Position numbers and translations under genes: made by a program | Source of the DNA: Paramecium sonneborni | Taxonomy: Eukaryota; Ciliophora; Oligohymenophorea; Peniculida; Parameciidae | DNA length: 64,000 nt | Direction: 5' to 3' | Assembly (NCBI GenBank): GCA_905182985.1 | Contig: CAJJDN010000171.1 | Coordinates: forward strand, 91,321 to 155,320 | Notes under the pieces: generated by a model | The model's database searches: none | Told to the model about the DNA's origin: nothing | What the model saw: the letters and a program-made list of their open reading frames with translations, nothing else | Part shown: piece by piece, positions 11,633 through 24,546 of the stretch | Layout of the letters: every line of letters starts with the position of its first letter | Position numbering within the stretch: position 1 is the first letter of the stretch

Positions 11633-11914
11633 ATGACAACTATTCTTCCATTAGGTAATATAATAATTAAAGTTGAGGATTATTGGATAAGGCAATTTCA
11701 TCAAGAGTTTGGATTCTAATGAAAGATGATAGAGAATTTGAAGGCACTCTACGTGGTTTTGATGATTTTTTTAGTATATATATTAAATGATAGATTAGAT
11801 ATGGTTTTAGAGAATGTGATAGAATTAGATAATGGTAAGAAGAGTAAATTGGAATCAATTTTATTAAATGGAACATAAATATGTTTGATAGTACCTGGAG
11901 GGGAAATAAGATGA
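11633..11914 (+). CDS. LSM5: LSM5, U6 snRNA-associated Sm-like protein
   Basis: 77 aa after removing introns of 23 nt (GTAATATAATAA...GTTGAG) and 25 nt (GTATATATATTA...GATTAG). The spliced protein runs LPLGLLDKAISSRVWILM, then KDDREFEGTLRGFDDF with NMVLENVIEL (the Sm1 motif), then SILLNGTQICLIVPGGE (the Sm2 motif). This order and the ending PGGE match LSM5 of the LSM1-7/LSM2-8 rings in mRNA decay and U6 snRNP assembly. Slightly shorter than human LSM5 (91 aa). Stop TGA at 11912. Confidence 0.88.
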
Positions 11915-11928
11915 ATAATATTTTTAAT

Positions 11929-14900
11929 ATGTTAATAATCATATTATTGTTTTAATATTCATAGTGTACAGACATTGATTATTGTAACAATCAAACAATT
12001 GATGGACATTATACTCCATTTTACTTTAATTAAGATTGTCAACCACCTGAAAATCTGATATTAGATTGTATATATTCTGATAATGATGTGCAAATAAATG
12101 TAGATTCATCTGTAAATTGGAATTTAGCTAATTTTATCACAAATTGTAAAAATGTAACAATTAATGCATGGAATATACAAATTGGTAATATAACTAGTAA
12201 TGAAAAGAAATTTGGATTTATAGATAACAAATATATAATATTTGAAGCATTAAATAATTACTCTTTTTCTCTTAATTCTTAAATAGATATGAAGAACTAT
12301 TTACTTGCTTTTTATTTGAATAGCAGTTAAGATTCAATTATTTAAGGATTAAATGTAATATCTTATAAAATGTTATTTGTATTCAATAATAATGTTATAA
12401 TAAAAGATAGTACTTTTTTGATGATTGCATCTACATGTATTAATAATGTAGATATTTTGCCAGGATTAATTAGTATATTTAATTTAAATTTCGAATCTGT
12501 AGAAGAATATTTATTATATAATCAATTTAGTTTGTTATAATAACCAAATATATTTACTCCTTTTATTTAGGTGTCAAATTACACATTTTTTGTATTTAGT
12601 AGTTGTATGTATTTGAGTTTGAATAATATTTCAGTGATAGGCAGTCAGATAGGTATTTTAAATAATGGTACTATAATTTTACAGAATAGTTCATTAAATA
12701 CATCATATTTTGGCTGTTAGATAAACTAAGGGTACATGAATATGTTGATTTATGAATAGTAATGCTAGAGGTCCTGAATTTATCAATTATAATTAAAATT
12801 GTTTTGGAAATGGTGGTTCGAATTCTGGATATGGTGGAATAGGATTAAATATTGGAGATTCAATTTTAAATGATTGTAAATTCTTAGCAAATTCAACTAG
12901 ATTTATGTTTAATTTATATCCATATGGTTACTTATTAACTAATCTTTATTAAGGTTCTGGTGGTAGTTCTAATAATTTATTTGATTTAGCAAAATAGTTT
13001 GAAACCATTTCAAACATATTATAATATGGATTTGGTGGTGGTTCAATATTTATATATGCTAATTAATCACTTAATATGATAAATTCTTAATTATTAGCAA
13101 ATGGACAAAAAGGTTTTGTTGATTAGTAAACTAATTATAGTATTGGAGGTGGTGCTGGTGGTTCTATTAAAATATATTCAACTCAATTTATAAGTGATAA
13201 TTTATCATCTATTTAAATAAGTGGTGGAGATAGTGATTAAAATAATTTAGTAGGTGAAGGTGGAGGAGGAGTGCTTCAATATAAATGTTTAACAAGTCCT
13301 TTAAATTAATATTAATCTATTGATCTATCTACTTATTGTTCAAATAGTACATTTCTAGGATATATAACTAATACTCCTGGTAAAAGAGATAACAAACTTA
13401 ATCCAGATTTACTTGGATAAAATGGAAGTTTAATAGAACCATTATGTCCACCTGGTTATAAAGTTCTTAAACTATCATGCGTACCATGTCAATAAAATTA
13501 AACCTATTCCATTTGGTGGAGTTCATAATGTGTACCATGTCCATATACATATGTATATACTATTATATTTTATTTATTTTAGGGAAAATTTGATGATTCT
13601 GCTAATACATTTTGTAATCAATAACCAAGGTGTTAAACTTCAGAATGTTGTGTTGAAGATATTAATATTCTAAGAAATACTGGAATTTAATTAGTTGTTT
13701 TTATTATTTTAATTATTATTGGTTATATTTTAAGAAGATAATATAAAAAGAAAGATTCAACTACTGAAAAAAACTTTAATTTTGAAAATGCTACCAAAGA
13801 AATTATTGCAGATAAAATTATCACTGAAAGCTTATAAGAAACTGATTAGTTTGTCTTAGGTGATTTAATGTATCATGCACATAGAATACCTGTCATTGGT
13901 AATAATACTTTTCTTAATCCATGGTTTTTACATTCTGAACCACCTGTTGAAATTGACAAAGCTGTTAATAAAGATGAATATGAACAATTTGCAAAAAATT
14001 TCAATTCAATTGCTGCTTGGAGTAAAACTAAATATATCATCTTAAACATTTTAGCCATCTTATATTACCCTTTATATTGGGGATGGTAAACTAAAATCAA
14101 AAAAGATAAATATAAATTATTAGCTGCTTTGTTGAATAAAAATCAAATTCCAAAATTTTGGAAATAAGCATCAGATCAAACTTATGGTAGATTTAAAATG
14201 ACTAAAAGTGCAGATTACACTCTTTTGTATATTGATATCTTTAATTATAAGAATTGTGATTTAAAATACATTTATCTTACTTGTCCTTTTATTATATATT
14301 TATCTGGAGAAGGTAATTATTTGAGACCATTTTATTTATGTGAATCAGATTAATTTTTGGTTTCTCTTTTTTTTGCTGTAAATTAGACAAAGAATTCTAT
14401 ATAAAACAGGCAAAATATTTTGACTAATTTGGTTAGTAAAGATGAGAGAGAAGAGAATTCAAAAGAAATCAGAAGATTCTTAAAGAAATTCAATAAAGTA
14501 GCTATGACTTTGGATTTTGGAGCATTAGATAAGAGTTTTATATCAAACTTCAAAAGATTATTTGATTTATTGGAGAAATGGAATAATCTATTTTTTAATA
14601 ATCATAATGTGAAATTATAATTATTGGTTGCTTAATTTCCATTTGATTCTTAACATCAATCATCAACAATAACATTGATAGAAATGAAATCAGAGAAATA
14701 GTTCAATGATTTTATGAAAGATCTTCATAAGAATATCATATTTTAGAAATTGTAAGATGTAAAATTTGGTGTATTTATTTTCAATACAGAGTAAGATCCT
14801 GCAGATATAGATTAGTAATTGAAAAATCAGAATTTTAGTTTTAATGATTATGAGGATTTTTCAATTAGACATTTTGAATATGAATATGATGAGGATGATT

Positions 14901-15586
14901 CGATTGATGTAGATTAATTGAGAGAATAATTTTTATCTAAAAGTAGTGATAAGGATCATTAATAGATGGGACATACTAAACATCAGTTTAAATAGATAAC
15001 TAAGAAATAAAGTTAAAGAGCAAACTCTTTTTCTAAAACATATCATTTGATCATTAGAATATTCGATTATATAAGATTCCAATCATTTTCTCATAAACGA
15101 ACATTTTTGGATAAGTATACATTAATTATAATGATTTGTATACTAATATTATTGGACAATGTAGATATTATTATATAATTAGTTTTTATTACAAAGTATT
15201 CTAAGTTTGATAATAGGGAAGTATAATTGGGTTGATGAGAAAGAAGATATTTTGGATTTATAATTGATTTTATTACCTTATCCATTTACGATAATAATGT
15301 CAAATTTATTTGAATCAATATGGGTATTTGATAATATAAATGTGAGATTCCAAGTTAATCGTATGGTATATTGAAATTATACTTGATATTTAATGCAATG
15401 GCGACATTTCAATATTTTATAAGTTTACTAATATTTGCATGTAATCATGATAGATAATAAATGTGTATACATGATACATTGACAGTTTTATCATTTTTAA
15501 TAAAGATTACATTGAATTAATTAAGTGAGAGATTAATACCAATGAGTACAAAATTGAATTAATTGAGTAATGAAAAATAAATATGA
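11929..15586 (+). CDS. Large Gly/Cys-rich receptor-like membrane protein
   Basis: About 1184 aa after removing four introns (28, 30, 22 and 23 nt). It begins with a hydrophobic leader (MLIILLFQYSQC). A long Asn/Ser-rich, Cys-poor ectodomain follows. A Gly-rich region comes next (NGGSNSGYGGIG..., GGGAGGSIKIYST, GEGGGG), then a Cys-rich block CPPGYKVLKLSCVPC...CVPCPYTY and CQTSECC resembling furin/TNFR-like Cys repeats. A TM segment (LVVFIILIIIGYILRR, near 13690) is followed by a large cytoplasmic part with further hydrophobic segments near 14040 and 15120-15460. This plan is common among ciliate surface proteins of unknown function. It begins 14 nt after the LSM5 stop. Confidence 0.7.
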
Positions 15587-15620
15587 TTATTAATAATATA
15601 AAATTAAAGTTGTTCACAAA

Positions 15621-18600
15621 ATGCAAATCAGTCAAGAGATGTTTAAATGGTTGAAATCATTGAATATAATATAGAATGGGATTCCAAAATAGAATGGAAG
15701 AATGGAATTAGATTCAGAAAGTACATCAGGCTTTTACAACGGTTTCAAGATATCAGAACTCTTAGATAAATTATCAGGTGTATATAATTAATAAATAAAA
15801 ACACAAACAAATCCAACTGCAAGATTGTATAATTGGAATATAATCACAGAACGATTACATTAAATAAAAGTTGAATTGGATAGTGAAATAAAGAAATTAA
15901 TCATTGATGGTGATTTAGAGATGATTGTGGAAGTATTGAAAGATGTTTAATCTAAATTCGTAAAAGAGAATAATACATCTAAGATAGAAAATCAAAAGAA
16001 GACTTTTGATATTGAAACTCTTAATTCTGCAAAATCTCTAAGTTCTTGTGAGACTGTACTCGAATTCGTAATTGTAGCATTAAGTTAAAACCTTATATTG
16101 AAACCAAAACAATCATAATAGTTACTAAATAACAATTTTAAATTACTTACACATGTCTTTATTAAGGGAGTGAAAGGGATGTATTTTTAATTAGTAACAC
16201 TTCTATAAGAAATATATAATAATATGCCTAGATTGATAGAATTATTAAAAGAAGAGGAACATTAAATAGGATTCTTTGTTTCATTTCTTAAACTGTCAAT
16301 GTTTTCTAAAGATTCAGAAGTAGTACATTGGGGATTAAGATTACTTGGTAAATTAGCATATGATTTATCTTAATATGACTTACTATTTCATATGTTTTAA
16401 TGGTTATTAAGTATTTAATAATATTTATATTATCATTTTAGATTCTGGATTATCTACTTTAATTATTACACTCTAAAGATAACCATAATTGGCTGAACAT
16501 TTAGCAACAGCTTTATCTTAGATTGCATAATATGATTACAATTAAGTATTTGGATAATAGAGATATTTTGAGAATCCAAAGTCATATATTGAATTTTATG
16601 GAGCTTTAATACCATATTTAAATTGTGATGTATATTAAAAATATTATTGATTAGCTTATAAATTACAATTTAGAATAACAAATTTAGATTGCTATAAGAT
16701 TAAGTGATAATCAAAGTACTAGAGATGAAAAGAATGTCGCAATCCAATTTCTATGTAATGCTTGGATTCATTATAATACATTTTTAGAATAGAATATGCA
16801 ATATTAATAATCAATATTAGCAATGCTTCAAAGAACTGCCAAAGATAATTCTACTATTTTGAAATCATATTCTATCACATAAGCATTCAAATTATTGGAT
16901 GGTTTGGCTTAAAAGAAAGTTGTTACTGCTGTATCAGTTTATAAGAAGTTAATTTCTATTCTTATTGAAAGCTAAAATAATGAATATATTGTAAGATAAT
17001 TCACTTACATTATTTAAAAATATCCAAGTATTCCTATTGAATTATTAATTGATGGTTTAATTAAAAATTAAAATTTAAATATGCCTGATTGTGATATATA
17101 TTATGTGTTAAGTGCACATTAAAATTTAAAAGTATAATCAGCCATTACAATGTTAGAATTATTAATTAGAATCTATAATAGTAGTGTATTATTTTAAAGT
17201 GCCTTATTCCCTACTATATAATAAATCATTTAAAAATTTATAGAACTCTCAGAATTCCAAGAATATATGAATAGAATGACCTAAACTTGTTTAAATTTAT
17301 ATGTTAATTCTGTGAGATCTAAAAAAACTACTACTACTACAACAATTACTAATTATTAAGATGATTCAGTTGTTAACTCTTAAAGAAGAGCATAAATTAT
17401 ATAGTTATTTAAATACATTATTCAATTAAGATGTTTTTCAATGAATAATATGCTCAAACCATTATTAGTTGGAGCACATTTAGAATTAAGAAACATTGAA
17501 AATAGAGATAATAAAGGAATTATTTAATTATTACAAATGCTAGGTGATCCAAATACAATTGTTGATGAATATATAACAAAAGATTAGTAAATGACATCTC
17601 AATTATTTCTCGAAAAAAAAATGTAATAAATGGAAGGTAGTTAATCATAAGCTTTGGAAGATCAATATCTTTAAAAAAATAAAAAGTTATTTGAAAAAGA
17701 AGAAGATTTAGTCAAGTCATTATTATTAGAAGAAAAGAATGAAAGTAAGAATCAACAACAAATAAAAAAAAAGAAGAAAAGGAATTATGATTTTGATGAA
17801 TTCTAATGTGTATATGAGGAAGGAGAATTAGCATATAAACCTTTAGATGTTGTCTTAATAGATTTTTCATTAGAAGAAGATGTTGATAGAGAATCTATGA
17901 ATATAGCTATTAAACATTTCTCTAAGACTTTTAGATACTTGTTTAATAGATATGCATCTACTCCTTAAGAGGCTGCTAAAAATAGACTTAGAAGTTTAGA
18001 TCAAAGTTAATTAGAATTGAGATCTTCTGATATAGTTAAGATACTTTAAGATTATGATATTTTCAATTTCAGTACATATGAAGAAATTATTAATCTTATT
18101 GCAACTGTTAATCATAAATTTAATTTATTTAGTTTAAGTTCCTAAATTAGATAATTACCATAAGATAATTAAACTGAAAAGTAATCTTCTTTATCTGCTA
18201 CTACTTCTAGAACTGTTAATTATAAATTAGATTTTGAAAATTTCAAAAAATTCTTAATCTAATTTGCTATTGTTATTTTTGGTAGACCACCAAAAGATTT
18301 TAGAAAAATGCCAGCTGGACATGTATTAGTTGAATTTTTTAAATATTTTTCATTTGTTTCAAGAAGAAAGAATGAAAATCATCTCATTTTTGATGATCCA
18401 GATGGAGTTACTACTGTAGCTGATAAAAATACTATTTAAAAATGGAATGCTTAATTACTTTAAAATCCAAATATTGATGTTCCTACTGAAACCAGATTAA
18501 AAAAAGTATAAATTGAAAGAGTTTCTTTACATTATTAAATGAGAGATGTTATGAAAAATCTAAATAAATCTTATCTTATTTGTTTTGAAATTGTTAATGA

Positions 18601-20446
18601 ACTTATTCAATCTAAATTTAAGTAATTATAATTTAAATTTTATTATAGAACCAATATTGTAGAACCTACATTTAAAATTAATCTCATTTATGAAGTTAAA
18701 CCTATTGCAGCTAAAGGAGTTCATTCAGATCTTAAAATTGATCCATTGATTGAAAAACAAGAATTATTAAAGAATTCTCTCACTCTATTACCTATTGAAA
18801 AATAAGAAATTATGAATAAGTCTTTAGATTTATCTTAATTATCAGAAGAAAAAATTATTAATAAAAGTATTGTTGAAAAGATTGTTTCAAAGTAAGAAGA
18901 AGCTTTAAAAAAAGAATTAAAGGATATTAAATGGCAAAAAAGAAAAGATTATTTAGATAAACAATTCGAAAGAATTTAATAATTTAAAGAAAAAAAAGAA
19001 GAAATAAGATTTAGTGAATCATAAGTTCTTGGAGAATAATTAAGAGATTAAAAACCAAAACATATTGATTATATGAATAATCTTAAAAAAGAATACAGAA
19101 AAAATTAATCAGAAGTAATTATTAAAACTGTTATGACATAATAAGAAGAAAGAAAAGATTCTCCTAAAAAATAAGGTGATAAATAATAATAATAATAATA
19201 ATAATAAAAATAATAATAAGATAATAAATAATAAAAATAATAATAAGATAATAAATAATAATAAAAATAATAAGATAATAAATAATAATTATAATCATAA
19301 TAATAATAATAATCATAATAAAAATAATAAGTTCCAGATGGTAAATAAAAATAATAAGATAATAAATAATAACCCTAATAATAACCCCCCTAATAATAAT
19401 AATCCTAATAATAATAAAAATAAGGAGTATAATCCCCAGAGAAGAAATTAACAAAGGAAGATAAAGCTGAATAAAGATTTAAAGCAAGAACAGCTGAGAT
19501 GGCTGTTCATTATAGGACATCTTTAGAGAAGAAAGAACAATTAAATGAGAAATTTTAGAATTTTTATAAAGATCCTAAAGTTTAGGCAGAATTTAAACAT
19601 TTTCGATCATCTGGTAGTGTGGTATAAATAATAATAATATACATAAGGCATTTCATCATTATTTGAAATACTCTGATGCTTGGAATTATAGTGGGAAAAA
19701 GATTGTATAATAGGGATGGTTAGATTTTGCAAAAGCTTTTAATTTATCTTCATTATTTAATGAGGAATAATTGATAAAGGTGTTTACGAATACATTGAAA
19801 TAAAAGAATTATGTAGGTCATAGAGAAGCAGTTTAAAAGAACTTAAAATATTAGGATGAGATAGGTTTAACATATTTTGAATTTGAATATTTGTTATTAA
19901 AAATAGCAATAATGGGATAGGAATATTTTAATTCAATATAGAGTGGTAAGAAATTGGATGATAATTTAAAATAATTAATAATTTATAAAGAGAAATAGAA
20001 TAAGAAACCAAAGATAAAACATAAATATGTAGAAATTTTGGAAGAGAATATGAATAAAACAACTAGTTTTACATTAGCAGCATGTTTAGCATATTTAGAT
20101 ATTCCATAGAATAAAGATTTATTTGCAGGTAAATTGAGATCAATAGAGGGTGATGATATAATAGAAGAGACAAGACCAAAACATTAATCAGTTGGTAGAA
20201 ATAATTATAAATAGATTAGACTTATCATAAATTAAAAAGAAGTAAGGATTACCAGAAAGTCCATAAGTAAAGAAGAGTAGTAAATGGTAAAAACCAGGAA
20301 CTCATGGAAAAGGTGGATAAGATGATAAAGGAATGACAGATTCTTAAATTAAATTACCTTATCTTTCGAAGAATGCAAAGAGTTAAGAATTATTAGAGAT
20401 GACAAAAAAATGGGAAGAAATTTAAAAAGATGCAAAGAAAAAATGA
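15621..20446 (+). CDS. CH-domain-like, helical-repeat protein with polyQ tract (1572 aa)
   Basis: Introns of 31, 25, 26 and 25 nt are removed, leaving 1573 codons. The N-terminal ~110 residues (MFKWLKSLNI..., GFYNGFKISELLDKL, ...LYNWNIITERLHQI) resemble a divergent calponin-homology domain as in SPEF1/SPATA4-type ciliary proteins. Residues about 150-700 are all-helical and ARM/HEAT-like. A central block contains FGRPPKDFRKMPAGHVLVEFFKY. A Gln-rich tract (about 19180-19430) follows, then a second conserved-looking globular part (AFHHYLKYSDAWNYSGKK...) and a basic tail. Known CH_2 proteins bind axonemal microtubules, so a ciliary role is an inference. The spacer from the preceding gene is 34 nt. 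Confidence 0.65.
19182..19430 (+). repeat. TAA-encoded polyglutamine tract
   Basis: Low-complexity (TAA)n interrupted by AAA, GAT and CCC codons, inside the frame of the CH-domain gene. In the ciliate code this is Gln runs with Lys/Asp/Pro. In the other frames it looks like Asn or Ile runs, which are artefacts. Confidence 0.85.
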
Positions 20447-20472
20447 TTTGGTTTTATAAATATAAATTATTA

Positions 20473-21107
20473 ATGAAAAATTTAACAAGATTTTTATAAT
20501 CAGAATACTTTTATAAAGAATATAAAGATAAAATTTATGATTAATAAATATATTAAATTAAGGAATACTTTTAAATATATTTTGAAAACTCTTGGAGAAA
20601 TATAATTAAGAAAAATCTTAACCTATAAAATTGGTTTTAAGATTAAGAGTAATTTTTTTTATTTGTAATTGCTGAATAGTTTATAAAAGAAATAGTGAAT
20701 ATTCATAATCAATATTTATCTGAAGGCCTTACTTAAAATATAATCTATTTAATGAAACTAATAATTAAAAGAGATTTTTTAACGAAACAAAGAGCAATTC
20801 AGGTTGTTTTTATAAAAAATCCTATTATAAGATTATCATTGAAAGGTATATTTGTTTAGAATTTATGACATCTTAATAATCAACTTATTAATTAAGTGTA
20901 TATTAATATCATTATATTCAAAATTAAAATTAATTGGAGTAGAATCAAAACTTCATTATTTTAATGCTTAAAATGACAAAGAATATTATGAATTTATTAA
21001 ATATAGTTATAAGTCAAATATATTCTAAAGTAATAAAATTGCATGAAATCAATGAAGAACTTAAAGTTAATTTATAAATTTTAGGAGAAATTAAAATTTT
21101 TAATTGA
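20473..21107 (+). CDS. Hypothetical helical protein (201 aa)
   Basis: An open frame from ATG 20473 encodes a mostly helical sequence (SEYFYKEYKDKIYDQ..., ENSWRNIIKKNLNLQNWF, GLTQNIIYLMKLIIKR). One 29-nt intron near 20802 (GTTGTTTTT...ATAAG) joins it to a second frame ending at TGA 21105; total 202 codons. The donor is GTT rather than the usual GTA, and the composition is A+T-driven, so confidence is modest. No family recognised. It begins 26 nt after the CH-domain gene stop. Confidence 0.45.
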
Positions 21108-21503
21108 AATTAGAAACATTTTATTGAAATTTTAATCGAGCTTATTAAGATTATCTTGTTAATATGTAATTATAGCAATTAATAATTAAATTTATTTAAA
21201 GTAAATATCTAAATAAATTTAGTTGTTAAAAGTATGATGAATTCTAAAATGGCTAAAATAAATATAATTTAGTAGTTATTGGATTGATAAATAAAACAAT
21301 CAAATATCTCTCTCTTATTTATTTTAGTCTTAAAATTCTTAAGATTTATAAATATAATTGATCAAAAAACTACTTTAAGATAATTAAATAATCGAGACTG
21401 ATATTCAAAATTTCATTATACCAAAAATTTATACTATTAATCAAAATCAATACTATTGAATTTATTCTATATTTTTTTAAATTATTTTTCTATATTTCTA
21501 ATC
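21108..21503. other. Intergenic, A+T-rich
   Basis: No gene-like frame or structured element seen; leader of the stomatin-like gene. Confidence 0.5.
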
Positions 21504-22540
21504 ATGCGAACTGAATCCGTCTCATATGAAAAAGAAATGGACATTATCAAAAAAAGATAATCTAGAAAAGAAAGATCTAAATTTGAAGACATTGTGTAAA
21601 TATAAACATAATTCTATAAAAGAGAAGAAAATGAAAATTAGTAAATGACATGTTATGAACGTAACTTAAATTGTTGTGGATCATGCTTTGGAACACTTAG
21701 AGCTTGGATTCCATGTTGCTTTTGTTGTTGTCCTTACCCTTATTTCTTAGTTACTTAAGGTTAAAAAGGTTTACTTTAAAAATTTGGAAAATATCAAAAA
21801 ACCTTAGAACCTGGACTACATGAAATTAATCCGTACGTTTTATATAATAATTTATAGATTTACAGATAGAGTTATACCTGTTAGTACTAAAACTTTGTAT
21901 AATTATCTATATATTTTAGTATTATTGATTTAGAAAGATAACTTGTCTTAACCAAAGATAATATCACTGTTAATATTGATACTATTGTATACTATCGAGT
22001 TGTAGATGTAATGAAATCTGCTTATAGAGTTAAAATGATTGTTGAAGCAGTTAAAGAAATCACTTATGCTGTAATATATCATTCTTATTTTTTCTAATAG
22101 ACTTTACGTACTATATGTGGAGAACATAACTTATAGGAAATTATTGAAAACCGATAAAAAATTGCAGATGAAATAGAAACTTTTGTTTTCGATGTTGTTT
22201 CTGAATGGGGTATTATTTAATTATATTTAGGTATCTATCTGGAACATATTTTTATTAAGGATATGTTAATGAATGAGGAATTGTAAAATTCATTGTCTAA
22301 TGCTCCAAAAGCATAAAGACTTGCTTAATCCAAAATAATTTCTGCATAAGTATACATTTATTCATTTATTTTAAATAGAGTGATGTTTCTGCTGCTAAAC
22401 TTATGCGAGAAGCTGCAGATATGTTAGATTCAAGAGCTGCCATGTAAATTAGATATTTTGATACTATTTAAATGATTGCTAAGAATCATAATCCTAAAAT
22501 ACTTTTTCTATCTGTAGATTAATAAAATAACAAAAAATGA
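21504..22540 (+). CDS. Stomatin/prohibitin-like (SPFH domain) membrane protein
   Basis: 302 aa after five introns (25, 23, 30, 21 and 29 nt). N-terminal ~60 residues are polar. Then a Cys-rich hydrophobic stretch with WIPCCFCCCPYPYFLV suggests palmitoylation and a membrane hairpin, as in stomatins. The SPFH core follows: GLLQKFGKYQKTLEPGLHEINP, VIPVSTKT, LVLTKDNITVNIDTIVYYRV, SAYRV, TLRTICGEHNLQEI, then a helical Ala-rich segment with SDVSAAKLMREAADMLDS. Family members scaffold cholesterol-rich membrane domains and modulate ion channels. The lengths of the five introns add up to leave a multiple of three. Confidence 0.85.
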
Positions 22541-22566
22541 TTATTTATTATATTTTTAGAAAAATT

Positions 22567-22877
22567 ATGTTAAAATAGATTATTTTAATCACTTTTATCA
22601 CATCCATTCTTACAATTGATTGTGATTATTGCAAAGCTGAATTATTAGATAGTCTCAGAGTAATCTCTCTTAATTTTATTATTAGGTTAAAACGGATAGT
22701 GTTATTGTTAAATGTTTAGATTCTGATTTCTCTAACAACCCTGTTGGAACTATTTTTGGAAATTGTCTATTTATTTAAGGAGTTGATTCCTCTAAAATCA
22801 AATAATTAGTATCATGTATAACCTCAAATTGTTGGGATCAATGGATTAATCAAAAAAATGAATATTTTTTATTCTGA
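22567..22877 (+). CDS. Small secreted Cys-containing protein
   Basis: 94 aa with one 26-nt intron (GTAATCTCTC...ATTAG). MLKQIILITFITSILT is a typical cleavable signal peptide. The mature part carries about six cysteines (CDYCKAEL, VKCLDSD, GNCLF, VSCITSNCW), suggesting disulphides in a secreted or lumenal protein. The spacing resembles saposin-like short proteins common in ciliates, but I cannot prove the fold. It begins 26 nt after the stomatin stop. Confidence 0.65.
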
Positions 22878-22963
22878 AATTGCTATTAATATATATTATT
22901 TACTTATTTTATTTCTATATTCAGACCTATGATCTAAAATTATATTTAATAATATCTTAATCA

Positions 22964-23781
22964 ATGAATATTCAAGATAATTTAACACTCTTAAACCATC
23001 AACTAAACATTTCCAATCAAAAACTTTAACTCTAAGTTGAAGTACTCTAACATTAAAACAATTTATTAAAAAAGAAAATCATAGAGTAAAACAATATTGT
23101 CAATCTAATTCACTCCTTCTAACATGAAAACAATTAACTCAAATAAGACATTTTAGGACTTCAGGAAACCTTATTTCATTTACAGACTTAAAAAAATATT
23201 GAAATTGAATAATCTTACTCTTCTATGCTTTAAGCCTTTACAAAAGAAAATGAAAAAGAACTCATCTATCTTAAAAAAGAATATAAAGATCATATTTTTT
23301 AATTAAAATAAGAAAAAAATCAACTCTTTGAATAAGCTGTTTCTATGGGTATACAAAATTAAACAGCTAAGAACTTGGAACTTTAAACTAATAAAATCAT
23401 CTAAATTGCTTCAAAATTAGAGTAATTATATGTTATCATTCTTATAGAAATATTTTATATGAAACTCCTTATTGTTAAGAAAGTAAAAAAGAGAAAGTCG
23501 ACTCAGCTAGAGAAATTTACAATAACTTAATAAATTAATTAAATACAGACTTAAATAAAAATTAAAAAGAATATGAAAAAAATGATAAATTTTATCAGTA
23601 ACTTCTTTAAAAATAATTAATTAGTGCTCTAACTACATCTAAGAACTCCACATTTACCAAATAAAAAGATAAATCAACTAACTTTACAAAAGTTTTAACC
23701 CTCAATCGAACCAATGAATCACCCAGGAGTTAAGCATATCTGAATGCACTTTCATTATAAACTGCTAACAAAAAAAATTGA
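22964..23781 (+). CDS. Coiled-coil hypothetical protein (263 aa)
   Basis: Single 26-nt intron at about 23427 (GTAATTATATG...CTTATAG) gives 264 codons. Predominantly Gln/Asn/Lys/Glu coiled coil from the start (MNIQDNLTLLNHQLN...) to about residue 225. A Ser/Thr-rich tail with STFTKQKDKSTNFTKV and TNESPRSQAYLNAL follows. Probably cytoskeletal; family not recognised. Confidence 0.65.
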
Positions 23782-24546
23782 TTCATTTGTCATTATAATT
23801 TCTATTTGTTTTAAATGATTTTTAATAACTTTTATCATTTTCTTCATTTTCAATAATTAATATAAAATTTAAACTGATTCTTTATTATTAATTCATATCT
23901 CAAAAACTATATTGAAAAATATTATATCAAATTTTATTTTATCTATCATGGAATATTAAGTAGATTTTATGATACAATTAAACAATAATTTGCATCATAA
24001 AAAATTTTATAAATGAGTTGATTAGCTTTTGAATTATTAATAATAATTTCTTTTTTTCCATTAATTCTATTATTCAGGAAACTTTTTTGATATGATATAA
24101 AGGATTTTATTTAATGTTTTTTAATAATAATTTTTTAATCTAAATTTTTTTGTGTAATTTCCAAAATTTTCTTTAACTCTCATAATTGTTTTCTTAAGAT
24201 AAAAATTCGATTAAAATTAACTCCATACCATTATTGAGTTTTTTTAATAAAGGTAAAAGTTAAATAAAGATATTTTTGTGATTTGGATGTTTTTAAATAA
24301 ATAAAAAACTTTAATTGGTTATGAAGCAATAAAAGATGAAATTTATTTATATACATATAGTTTATAGGTTTGAAATAATATTTATATGTTAACAATTTTG
24401 AGAGTGTCTATCACTTGATGAATAAATTAAGAGTAGGTATAAATTTTGAAATAAAAGAGCTCTAAATAATTAAATTTTGAGATTTAAAAACATTTTCATA
24501 ATTATTTTGTTTAAATAGTTTGGATAAATATTAATTAATTATTATT
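23782..24546. other. 765-bp intergenic region
   Basis: A+T-rich with no convincing frame on either strand. One of the longer gaps in the window. Confidence 0.5.

Noticed and set aside
19164..19454. Poly-Asn (plus) and poly-Ile/Tyr (minus) frames
   Set aside because: They are other-frame readings of the TAA-encoded glutamine tract inside the CH-domain gene.
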